Positions 1 through 6,524 of a DNA stretch of 19,235 nucleotides are shown here, piece by piece (position 1 is the stretch's first letter; every line of letters starts with the position of its first letter). Both the position numbers and the translations under genes were made by a program. The notes beneath the pieces were generated by a model. That model was not told the DNA's origin and made no database searches. It worked only from the letters and a program-made list of their open reading frames with translations. This stretch comes from an uncultured Clostridia bacterium (lineage in GTDB: Bacteria; Bacillota; Clostridia; Oscillospirales; Ruminococcaceae), in NCBI GenBank assembly GCA_937891895.1, contig CALATN010000182.1, positions 1 to 19,235 on the forward strand. The letters are read 5' to 3'.

Positions 1-1129
1 TATCAACGTTGTAAAGCGGTGTAGGTTTACCCATTGACCCGGGTTTAGGTTCCATTCCCGGAAGATTTGCAACAACAAGAACAGTTTCTGTCTGACCAAA
101 GCCTTCCATAAGCTTCAGACCAGTATATTCAAGCCATCTGTTATAAACCTCAGGATTAAGTGCTTCACCTGCGATTGTGGAATATTTAAGGTTAGAAAGA
201 TCGTAATTTTCGATACCTTCCTTGATGAACATTCGGTACATTGTAGGAGGTGCACAGAAAGAAGTGATTTTATAATTCTGAATTTTTGTAAGGATATCTG
301 CTGAATTGAAGCGGTTGAAGTCATATACGAAAACTGTTGCTGCACAAGCAAACTGACCATACATCTTACCCCACATACATTTACCCCAGCCTGATTCGGA
401 AATTGTCAGGTGGATTGTATCTTCCTTGATATTGTGCCAGTATTTGGCAGTCTGAATATGTGCTACTGCGTAATAATGGCTGTGGAGAACCATCTTTGGG
501 TAGCCTGTTGTACCGCTCGTGAAATAAAGAAGCATATCATCATCAACTTTATTTTCAATACGTTCAAGTGTTTCAGGATACTTTTCCATTTCCTTGTCAA
601 AACTTACCCAACCGTCACGTTCACCTCTTACGATATACTTTTCCTTGATTTCAGTATACTCTGTGAGAGCTTCTTCAATGTGTTCGGTAACTTCACCATC
701 AGCTGTAGCAATAACATACTTTACATCAGCAGCCTGGAAGCGGTATGTGTAGTCCTTCTTCATAAGCTGGTTTGTAGCAGGAATAAGAACTGCGCCGATT
801 TTGCAAAGAGCTATTGTAAGGAACCAGAACTGGTAATGGCGCTTGAGAACAGCAAGAACTTTATCACCTTTTTTTATACCGTGTTCAAGAAGCATATTTG
901 CAACCTGATTGGATTTCTTCATAAGGTCAGAATACGTGAAGATATGCTCCTCGCCTTCTTCATTAACCCAAATCATTGCACGTCTGTCAGGCTCATTTTT
1001 TGCAATTACGTCAATTACATCATAACCGAAATTGAAGTTATCGGGAACGTGCACATCGAATTTATTAAGTACACCGTCAGCATCATATCCGTCAGAAACA
1101 TACTTTTTATATAAGTCTTTCATTTCCAT
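1..1129 (-). CDS. Acyl-CoA synthetase of the MACS/Acs type, C-terminus beyond the window
   Basis: Adenylate-forming enzyme that activates a carboxylic acid with ATP and CoA. The first 376 codons are visible; the 3' end is off the left edge. The P-loop-like motif TSGTTGYPK lies near residues 203-211 and GFGQTE near residue 345, followed by PGMEPKPGSMGKP. The block HLTISESGWGKCMWGKMYGQ and the GEALNPEVY stretch are typical of the medium-chain/acetate-like MACS branch (COG0365) rather than long-chain FadD. The catalytic lysine of the C-terminal lid is not in the window. ATG at 1129 is chosen because AGAAGG lies 11 bases upstream; a second Met two codons later is less well spaced. It begins 25 bases after the stop of the XRE/cupin gene, so the two are probably cotranscribed. 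The actual acid substrate cannot be told from sequence alone. Confidence 0.9.
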   Translation of the reverse strand, partial: MEMKDLYKKYVSDGYDADGVLNKFDVHVPDNFNFGYDVIDVIAKNEPDRRAMIWVNEEGEEHIFTYSDLMKKSNQVANMLLEHGIKKGDKVLAVLKRHYQFWFLTIALCKIGAVLIPATNQLMKKDYTYRFQAADVKYVIATADGEVTEHIEEALTEYTEIKEKYIVRGERDGWVSFDKEMEKYPETLERIENKVDDDMLLYFTSGTTGYPKMVLHSHYYAVAHIQTAKYWHNIKEDTIHLTISESGWGKCMWGKMYGQFACAATVFVYDFNRFNSADILTKIQNYKITSFCAPPTMYRMFIKEGIENYDLSNLKYSTIAGEALNPEVYNRWLEYTGLKLMEGFGQTETVLVVANLPGMEPKPGSMGKPTPLYNVD

Positions 1130-1154
1130 ATTTGTTACAACCTTCTTTGAATTA

Positions 1155-1718
1155 TTACTTGATAAGTATTGCAAGGAACTCACAGTTTTCACCATTTGTA
1201 GCAATCATACCGTGAGGTGCACTTGAATCATAAATAATTGAATCACCTGCTGTAAGAACCTTGATTTTACCATCTATAACAAGCTTTAAGCTGCCTGAAA
1301 GTATGTAATCATATTCCTGTCCTTCGTGTACGGAAAGAGAAATAGGCATATCCTGTGCTTCATCAGAATAAGGAGCTTTTACGAGGAATGGCTCAATTTT
1401 CTTATCCTTGAACATATATGCAAGATGATGATATTCAAAGCCTTCACGACGCTTAACAGGAAGACCTGTATCCTTTCTTACAACACAATAACGTTTAAGC
1501 TTTGGATTTTCACCTGTAAGTATTTCGATAATATCAACGCCAAAAATTTCTGCACACTTGTAGATGAATGTTACGGAAAAATCCTTTTCGCCTTTTTCAA
1601 TAAGAGCATAATCTTCAGCGGAACAACCTGTCTTTTCACACATTTCCTCTACGGAAATACCGAGAATATCACGAAGTCCTCTTAATCTTTCTGCAACTTC
1701 TTTAATACTGTAATTCAT
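1155..1718 (-). CDS. XRE-family regulator with C-terminal cupin domain
   Basis: A 187-residue one-component regulator. Residues 1-66 form a lambda-repressor-like helix-turn-helix domain, and residues about 110-187 form a small beta-barrel cupin (HEGQEYDYILSG at 131-142, LTAGDSIIYD at 155-164, His169). Cupin-linked XRE proteins usually bind a small ligand or metal in the barrel and control the adjacent metabolic gene; here that gene is the acyl-CoA synthetase 25 bases downstream. The start is supported by two AGGAG sequences just before ATG 1718. The promoter and a 13-bp inverted repeat upstream suggest autoregulation, but this is inference. The ligand could be the acid or acyl-CoA handled by its neighbour. 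Confidence 0.9.
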   Translation of the reverse strand: MNYSIKEVAERLRGLRDILGISVEEMCEKTGCSAEDYALIEKGEKDFSVTFIYKCAEIFGVDIIEILTGENPKLKRYCVVRKDTGLPVKRREGFEYHHLAYMFKDKKIEPFLVKAPYSDEAQDMPISLSVHEGQEYDYILSGSLKLVIDGKIKVLTAGDSIIYDSSAPHGMIATNGENCEFLAILIK

Positions 1719-1758
1719 ACTCCTGACTCCTTTTTTATTGGATTTAGGTAATATCAGC

Positions 1759-1771
1759 GTGAAAATATCAC
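1759..1771. promoter_or_regulatory. Candidate operator, inverted repeat GTGA-n5-TCAC
   Basis: A 13-bp element with 4-bp half-sites and a 5-bp AT-rich centre sits just downstream of the predicted -10 box of the XRE/cupin gene, roughly at its transcription start. This is a natural place for an autorepressor. The half-sites are short, so the element could be chance. No experimental motif is known to me for this regulator. Confidence 0.35.
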
Positions 1772-1779
1772 ACTAAAAT

Positions 1780-1808
1780 ATTATAACATAATTATTGGTG
1801 TATTTCAA
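1780..1808 (-). promoter_or_regulatory. Sigma-A promoter for XRE/cupin and acyl-CoA synthetase
   Basis: On the minus strand TTGAAA (1803-1808) and TATAAT (1780-1785) are separated by exactly 17 bases. The predicted transcript starts near 1773 and would carry a leader of about 55 bases before the XRE/cupin start. Confidence 0.75.
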
Positions 1809-1845
1809 TATCTATAACTAAAAAGAATAGCAAATTGAAAAATAA

Positions 1846-2976
1846 TTATAGGCGTGAGGCAAGTAATGTTGAATACTTTGCTCTGAATTCCGCAAAAGTT
1901 CCATTATCAAGTGCTTCACGGATTTTTTCCATAAGTGTATTGTAGAAATAAAGGTTGTGCATTACTGCAAGACGACCTGCAAGCTGTTCATTAGCTTTGA
2001 ACAGGTGCCTGATATAAGCACGTGAGAAATTACGGCAAGTCGGACAATCACATTCAGGATCAAGTGGCAGAGGATCAGTTTCATAGCATTGGTTTGTAGC
2101 ATGCATAATTCCGTTCCATGTGAAAACTGTTGCGTGACGTGCATTACGGCTTGGCATTACGCAGTCAAAAAGGTCAACTCCTCTTGCTACTGCTTCAATA
2201 ATATTTGAAGGTGTACCAACACCCATAAGATAACGGATTTTTTCTTTTGGCATAACTGGTTCGACAGCGTCTATAATGCGGTACATTTCTTCTGTCGGTT
2301 CGCCCACTGCAAGCCCGCCGATTGCATAACCATCAAGGTCAAGCTTTGCAATTTCTTCCATATGATTGATACGAAGATCCTCAAAAGTACATCCTTGATT
2401 GATACCGAAAAGCATCTGCTTTTTGTTAATTGTATCATGTAAAGCATTGAGCCTTTCCAGTTCATCTTTACAACGATATAACCAACGAGTTGTTCTTTCA
2501 CAGGAACGCTTGGAATATTCATGTGTGGCAGGGTTTTCTACGCATTCATCAAAAGCCATTGCAATTGTAGATGCAAGATTGGACTGGATTTGCATACTTT
2601 CTTCAGGACCCATAAAAATTTTACGTCCGTCAACATGGGAGTTGAAATATACGCCTTCTTCCTTGATTTTGCGAAGTTTTGAAAGGGAGAAAACCTGAAA
2701 TCCACCGCTATCTGTAAGGATAGGTTTGTCCCAGTTCATAAATTTATGCAGACCACCCATTTCTCTGATTACACGGTCAGATGGGCGTACGTGAAGATGA
2801 TATGTGTTGCAAAGTTCAACCTGACATTTTAATTCTTTAAGGTCGATTGACGAAATGCCACCCTTTATAGCTGCGGCGGTTCCTACGTTCATAAAGCAAG
2901 GTGTCTGAAATGTCCCGTGGACAGTTTCAAATTGTCCTCGTCTTGCCTTGCCTTCTTGTTTAAGTAGTGTGTACAT
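1846..2976 (-). CDS. tgt: tRNA-guanine transglycosylase
   Basis: Exchanges guanine-34 of GUN-anticodon tRNAs (Asp, Asn, His, Tyr) for the queuosine precursor preQ1. The 376-residue length is normal for bacterial Tgt. Visible hallmarks are Asp89 in LTDSGGFQ, Asp143 in AFDE, the covalent nucleophile Asp271 in LFDCVMPSR, and a zinc site of Cys309, Cys311, Cys314 and His340. The start has GGAG ten bases upstream. It lies 16 bases after the end of the barstar-QueA gene, so the next pathway enzyme (QueA acts on the tRNA product of Tgt) is made from the same message. No clear terminator was seen after its stop, so some readthrough into the XRE/cupin gene is possible. Confidence 0.98.
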   Translation of the reverse strand: MYTLLKQEGKARRGQFETVHGTFQTPCFMNVGTAAAIKGGISSIDLKELKCQVELCNTYHLHVRPSDRVIREMGGLHKFMNWDKPILTDSGGFQVFSLSKLRKIKEEGVYFNSHVDGRKIFMGPEESMQIQSNLASTIAMAFDECVENPATHEYSKRSCERTTRWLYRCKDELERLNALHDTINKKQMLFGINQGCTFEDLRINHMEEIAKLDLDGYAIGGLAVGEPTEEMYRIIDAVEPVMPKEKIRYLMGVGTPSNIIEAVARGVDLFDCVMPSRNARHATVFTWNGIMHATNQCYETDPLPLDPECDCPTCRNFSRAYIRHLFKANEQLAGRLAVMHNLYFYNTLMEKIREALDNGTFAEFRAKYSTLLASRL

Positions 2977-2992
2977 AGTGTTCTCCTAACTT

Positions 2993-4276
2993 TTAAATAA
3001 TAATCATTGAATCTCCGAAGCTGAAAAATCTGTATTTTTCTTCAACAGCTTCCTTATAGGCATTCATAGTGTTATCGTATCCCATAAATGCTGAAACAAG
3101 CATAATCAATGTGCTTTCTGGCAGGTGAAAGTTTGTGATAAGTCCGTCAAGTACCTTGAATTCGTATCCAGGATAGATAAATATATCGGTATAACCCTCA
3201 CATTCCTTGATTTCGCCGTTGAATGTTGCTACACTTTCAAGTGTACGACAAGATGTTGTTCCTACAGCAATAACACGTCCTCCGTTAGCTTTTGTCTGTT
3301 TGATTAAATCAGCTGTTTCCTTCGGCATATAATAATGCTCACTGTGCATTTTATGGTCAAGGACGTTGTCTTCTTTAACAGGACGGAATGTTCCGAGTCC
3401 GACATGAAGTGTGACATATGCAAGATTTATACCTTTACACTTCAATTCTTCAAGCATTTCTTTAGTGAAATGAAGACCTGCTGTCGGGGCTGCAGAAGAA
3501 CCTAATTCACGGGAATAAACTGTCTGGTAACGTTCCTTGTCTTCAAGCTTTTCGGTAATATACGGTGGAAGCGGCATCTGCCCAATATCTTCAAGTGCTG
3601 TAAAGAAGTTTCCTTCACACTCGAATTTTGCTATTCTGTTGCCGCCTTCAACTGTTTCGATGATTTCGGCTGTTAATCTGCCATCACCAAAAGAGAATTT
3701 TGCTCCCGGCTTTGCTTTTTTACCAGGACGGACAAGAAGTTCCCAGAGCTTGTCCCCTTTTTGTTCAAGCAGAAGGAACTCAACAACGGCACCAGTTCCT
3801 TCTTTTACACCAAAAAGACGTGCAGGAAGAACTCGTGAGTCATTCATTACCAGCAAGTCACCTTCTCTGAGGTAGTTGCATAGATTATAGAAATGATTGT
3901 GTTCAATTTCGCCTGTTGTTCTATTTATTTTAAGCAGGCGGGAATGATTTCTTGGCTCAACAGGTGTCTGTGCAATCAGTTCTTCTGGCAGATCATAATA
4001 GAAATCCGAGCGCTTCATTGTGGAGATATCAAGTTGTGTGTGGCAAATTACGTTTTCAGCATCACGAAGAACAGAAAGAATTGGTTTACTCCATTCTCCT
4101 GCTATGCTTGAATTGATAAGTGTAACTTCAATTATATCGTTAATCTCAGATATGCAATCATTAAGTGCATCGGCGTTATTTCCAAAATATTTAGGGAAAT
4201 CAAGCTGTTCAGAAATATAATTATAGAATTTTTCTTTTGTATCAAGGGTGTTAAAATCAAGGGTAAGTTTTATCAT
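2993..4276 (-). CDS. queA: Barstar domain fused to S-adenosylmethionine:tRNA ribosyltransferase-isomerase (QueA)
   Basis: One frame of 427 residues. Residues 1-86 resemble barstar, the barnase inhibitor: YFGNNADALNDC at 30-41 aligns with the barstar binding helix, Asp36 and Asp40 with inhibitor residues Asp35 and Asp39, and LRDA at 70-73 with barstar FREA (Glu76 becomes Asp72). Residues 87-427 are a full-length QueA (341 residues), beginning with the usual MKRSDFYYDLPEELIAQTP; QueA builds epoxyqueuosine on preQ1-tRNA. No stop codon or frame change separates them, and the QueA Met codon (4016-4018) lacks a Shine-Dalgarno sequence. ATG 4276 is chosen because AAGGAG lies seven bases upstream, overlapping the stop of the barnase gene ten bases away; longer starts to 4387 would run into that gene. 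Translation is therefore probably coupled to the RNase. I infer that the barstar part neutralises the neighbouring barnase. Whether the product stays fused is unproven. Confidence 0.93.
   Translation of the reverse strand: MIKLTLDFNTLDTKEKFYNYISEQLDFPKYFGNNADALNDCISEINDIIEVTLINSSIAGEWSKPILSVLRDAENVICHTQLDISTMKRSDFYYDLPEELIAQTPVEPRNHSRLLKINRTTGEIEHNHFYNLCNYLREGDLLVMNDSRVLPARLFGVKEGTGAVVEFLLLEQKGDKLWELLVRPGKKAKPGAKFSFGDGRLTAEIIETVEGGNRIAKFECEGNFFTALEDIGQMPLPPYITEKLEDKERYQTVYSRELGSSAAPTAGLHFTKEMLEELKCKGINLAYVTLHVGLGTFRPVKEDNVLDHKMHSEHYYMPKETADLIKQTKANGGRVIAVGTTSCRTLESVATFNGEIKECEGYTDIFIYPGYEFKVLDGLITNFHLPESTLIMLVSAFMGYDNTMNAYKEAVEEKYRFFSFGDSMIII
4019..4276 (-). other. Barstar-family inhibitor domain (N-terminal part of the QueA gene)
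   Basis: This 86-codon segment has the size of a free-standing barstar (about 90 residues) and contains its helix 1 region, the DFPKYFGNN loop, the binding helix with two aspartates, and the final strand. It ends directly at the native first Met of QueA with no linker. Barstar Trp38 is replaced by Asn39, a possible retuning of the interface to the partner RNase. The domain's location immediately after a barnase gene is strong context support. Confidence 0.88.
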
Positions 4277-4286
4277 CGTTTTCTCC

Positions 4287-5042
4287 TTAATAAAGCTGTG
4301 TAAAGCTTTCATAGTGGTCGTTTGTGTAGAAAATAAGGCCGTCATTTGAAAATACGATACGTTCACCGCCGCGGTAACCGCCTTCATAGTTTACGTCACA
4401 TTCTGTGTATTTACGTCCGTCAGCTTCGGGAAGCAAGCCTTCATAGTTGCCGAAATAGTCGCCGCCGATGCTCATCTGGTCTGTAACTTCCCAAAGGTTA
4501 CCCTTTTTGTTATCCCAACCGAGCTTCTGTGCCTCTTTTTTAGTTATGAAGTTTGAAGGCAGCGTGCCAAATGTGTGAATATATTCAGCTACATCTTCGG
4601 GAGTAGTGTATCTGCCGTCTTTTTCTACGGACAGCTTTTCGATATTGCTTTCGGTAATAGTTTCTGTAAATTCAGTAAGTGCTGTTTCAGAGTCCAATTC
4701 ATACATATCTGGTATTGTTACCATTTGTGATCCCTTGCTGACTACTACTTTTACAGTTGTATTACCGATAATATACTCTTCACCTTCAGCAGGAGTTTGC
4801 TTGATAATTGTTCCTTTTGGAAATTCATTTGAATATTCTTGACTCTCAACAATTAAATCAAAATATTCAGCATAATAAATATTAACTTCATCATAGCTAT
4901 AGGTAACAATATTAGGCATCGTACCAATTTCATAAGTTGGAAATTCGTCCATATGAATTCCGCAACCTGTAAATGCACACAGAATAGTTGCAATCATTAC
5001 CAAAATACATATAAGTTTGGTGTTTAAAGTTAATTTTTTCAT
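4287..5042 (-). CDS. Lipoprotein with PASTA repeat and barnase-type ribonuclease domain
   Basis: A 251-residue exported protein. Residues 1-26 are a signal peptide ending in lipobox FTGC, so Cys27 should be lipidated and the protein anchored outside the membrane. Residues about 40-105 form a PASTA domain (PKGTIIKQTPAEGE, IIGNTTVKVVVSKG), and 106-140 look like half of a second one. Residues about 145-251 match barnase without gaps from residue 161 on, with a constant offset of 141: Lys168, Asp195, Glu214, Arg224, Arg228 and His243 correspond to barnase Lys27, Asp54, Glu73, Arg83, Arg87 and His102. All key catalytic residues are thus present. Barnase Arg59, a barstar contact, is Tyr200 here. 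The start has AGGAAGG seven bases upstream. The next gene starts with a barstar domain ten bases after the stop. PASTA domains bind cell wall; together this suggests a surface-held RNase for RNA scavenging or antagonism (inference). Confidence 0.94.
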   Translation of the reverse strand: MKKLTLNTKLICILVMIATILCAFTGCGIHMDEFPTYEIGTMPNIVTYSYDEVNIYYAEYFDLIVESQEYSNEFPKGTIIKQTPAEGEEYIIGNTTVKVVVSKGSQMVTIPDMYELDSETALTEFTETITESNIEKLSVEKDGRYTTPEDVAEYIHTFGTLPSNFITKKEAQKLGWDNKKGNLWEVTDQMSIGGDYFGNYEGLLPEADGRKYTECDVNYEGGYRGGERIVFSNDGLIFYTNDHYESFTQLY

Positions 5043-5080
5043 TTTGATACCTTCCTATCTTATTTATTTTAAAAAATCTA

Positions 5081-5109
5081 TTGACAAAGGTTTTTAGTTT
5101 GGCTATAAT
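5081..5109 (+). promoter_or_regulatory. Sigma-A promoter for the lysine-regulated asd-dapA-dapB operon
   Basis: A perfect TTGACA (5081-5086) and a perfect TATAAT (5104-5109) are separated by 17 bases. Transcription should begin near 5116, just before the first stem of the lysine riboswitch. Confidence 0.88.
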
Positions 5110-5118
5110 AATTATTGA

Positions 5119-5287
5119 ACCGATAGAGGCGCAGTAAAAATGAGTATTGCCGCAAAGACAGCCATGGTCGATTGTATGCGGTATTGAAAGGTGATACTGC
5201 CGAAGGAACTCGTTTGGCAAGCGGCTTCCTGATTGCATATTTAAGAAGTATGCAATTGTCATCATTCGTATGATGGAGTGCTATCGA
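5119..5287 (+). ncRNA. Lysine riboswitch (L-box) aptamer
   Basis: The closing stem pairs CGATAG (5121-5126) with CTATCG (5281-5286). Inside are the conserved AGAGGCGC just after the stem, GCCGAAGG at 5199-5206, and TGGAGTGCTATC at the 3' side. Internal stems can be traced: AGTAT/ATACT (5143-5147 with 5194-5198), CCGCA/TGCGG (5150-5154 with 5177-5181), ATTGCAT/ATGCAAT (5232-5238 with 5249-5255) and ATCAT/ATGAT (5261-5265 with 5270-5274). Position before asd-dapA-dapB fits. Bound lysine should favour the terminator that follows and shut the operon off. Confidence 0.93.
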
Positions 5288-5325
5288 CATAAATTTATGT
5301 ACAACATAAAAATGTCAGTATTTCT

Positions 5326-5354
5326 ATTATATAGTATGATTAGTCGGTTTGCAA
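5326..5354 (-). promoter_or_regulatory. Candidate minus-strand promoter for the barnase-queA-tgt operon
   Basis: On the minus strand TTGCAA (5349-5354) and TATAAT (5326-5331) are 17 bases apart. It is the best minus-strand sigma-A match I found upstream of the barnase gene; nearer candidates (for example TTGTCA at 5082-5087) lack a good -10 box. A transcript from here would start near 5319 and carry a leader of about 275 bases complementary to the lysine riboswitch. The -35 box overlaps the riboswitch terminator. Confidence 0.4.
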
Positions 5355-5366
5355 CCGATTTTTTTA
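5342..5366 (+). terminator. Riboswitch expression-platform terminator
   Basis: TCGGTT (5344-5349) pairs with AACCGA (5353-5358) around a TGC loop, with weaker flanking pairs, followed by a run of about eight T. It lies between the lysine aptamer and asd, as expected for premature termination control. The 5' strand of P1 (AACCGA, 5118-5123) repeats the 3' arm of this hairpin and could also pair with its 5' arm. Confidence 0.8.
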
Positions 5367-5402
5367 TTTTTATGTAAATTTTTAATTAAAGGAGCTTTTA
5401 TT

Positions 5403-6485
5403 ATGAAAAAGTATAATGTCGGTATTATTGGTGCAACAGGTATGGTAGGTCAGAGATTCTCCCTCCTGCTTGAAAATCACCCATGGTTTAACGTAGTTGC
5501 TCTTGCTGCTTCTCCAAGAAGTGCTGGTAAGAGTTACGAAGATGCTGTTGGTGCAAAGTGGGCTATGACTTCTCCTATTCCTGCTGCTATGAAGGATATG
5601 GTTGTTATGGATGCTACAGCTGATGTAAACAAGATTGCTTCTATGGTTGATTTTGTTTTCTGTGCTGTTGATATGAAGAAAGATGAAATTAAGGCACTTG
5701 AAGAAATGTATGCTAAGGCTGAGTGCCCTGTTGTTTCCAACAACTCTGCTCACCGTGGCACACCTGACGTTCCGATGGTAGTTCCTGAAATCAACCCTGA
5801 TCACATTGAAATCATCAAGGCTCAGCGTGAACGTCTTGGTACAAAGCGTGGTTTTATTGCTGTTAAGTCCAACTGTTCGCTCCAGAGCTATGTTCCTGCA
5901 CTTCACCCACTTATGGCTGAATTCGGTGTAACTAAGGCTCTCGTTTGTACATATCAGGCTATCAGCGGCGCAGGCAAGACTTTTGAAACAATGCCAGAAA
6001 TCGTTGATAACATCATTCCTTTCATCGGCGGCGAAGAAGAAAAGTCCGAGCAGGAACCACTCAAGATCTGGGGTAAGATTGAGGGCGATAAGATTGTAAA
6101 CGCTACAACTCCTTCCATCACAGCTCAGTGCCTCCGTGTGCCTGTTTCTGATGGCCACACTGCTGCTGTATTTGCTTCCTTTGAAAAGAAGCCTACTAAG
6201 GAACAGATGCTTGAAGCTTGGAAGAATTTCAGCGGTGTTCCACAGGAACTTGAACTTCCATCTGCTCCAAAGCAGTTCCTCAACTATTTCGAAGAAGATA
6301 ACCGTCCACAGGCTAAGCTTGACAGAAATCTCGAAAACGGTATGGCTGTTTCTATTGGTCGTCTCCGTGAAGATACACAGTATGACTACAAGTTTGTATG
6401 TCTTTCCCACAACACACTCCGTGGTGCTGCAGGCGGTGCGGTTCTCATGGCTGAGCTTCTTGCTGCAAAGGGCTATTTTGACTAA
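5403..6485 (+). CDS. asd: Aspartate-semialdehyde dehydrogenase
   Basis: Reduces L-aspartyl-4-phosphate to the semialdehyde with NADPH, the branch point to lysine, threonine and methionine. The 360-residue protein has a Rossmann motif GATGMVGQ at 10-17, catalytic Cys158 in VKSNCSLQ, Arg245, and the catalytic base His252 in SDGHTAAV. Length and sequence style (MKKYNVGIIGATG, NNSAHRG) fit the archaeal/fungal-like branch of Asd also found in some Clostridia, rather than the B. subtilis type. ATG 5403 is chosen since AAAGGAG sits eight bases upstream; an in-frame upstream start at 5349 would begin inside the terminator hairpin. First gene of the lysine-riboswitch operon, 39 bases before dapA. Confidence 0.97.
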   Translation: MKKYNVGIIGATGMVGQRFSLLLENHPWFNVVALAASPRSAGKSYEDAVGAKWAMTSPIPAAMKDMVVMDATADVNKIASMVDFVFCAVDMKKDEIKALEEMYAKAECPVVSNNSAHRGTPDVPMVVPEINPDHIEIIKAQRERLGTKRGFIAVKSNCSLQSYVPALHPLMAEFGVTKALVCTYQAISGAGKTFETMPEIVDNIIPFIGGEEEKSEQEPLKIWGKIEGDKIVNATTPSITAQCLRVPVSDGHTAAVFASFEKKPTKEQMLEAWKNFSGVPQELELPSAPKQFLNYFEEDNRPQAKLDRNLENGMAVSIGRLREDTQYDYKFVCLSHNTLRGAAGGAVLMAELLAAKGYFD

Positions 6486-6524
6486 TTCGAGTATTCCCTA
6501 CTATTCTATTAAGGAGTAATATTT

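Noticed and set aside
410..1114. Open frame of 234 codons on the plus strand over the acyl-CoA synthetase
   Set aside because: It is antisense to a well-conserved gene and the protein is cysteine- and phenylalanine-rich with no family resemblance.
4016..4040. Separate start of QueA inside the fusion
   Set aside because: The Met codon is present, but the 22 bases before it contain no Shine-Dalgarno-like sequence, so independent initiation seems weak. It is not fully excluded.
4277..4387. Longer N-terminus for the barstar-QueA gene, adding 37 residues
   Set aside because: It would lie inside the end of the barnase gene in another frame, has no ribosome binding site, and adds no recognisable sequence, whereas ATG 4276 has AAGGAG at ideal spacing.
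5382..6410. Long open frame of 342 codons antisense to asd
   Set aside because: It mirrors the codon pattern of asd, has no recognisable domain and no convincing ribosome binding site. Asd on the plus strand is certain.
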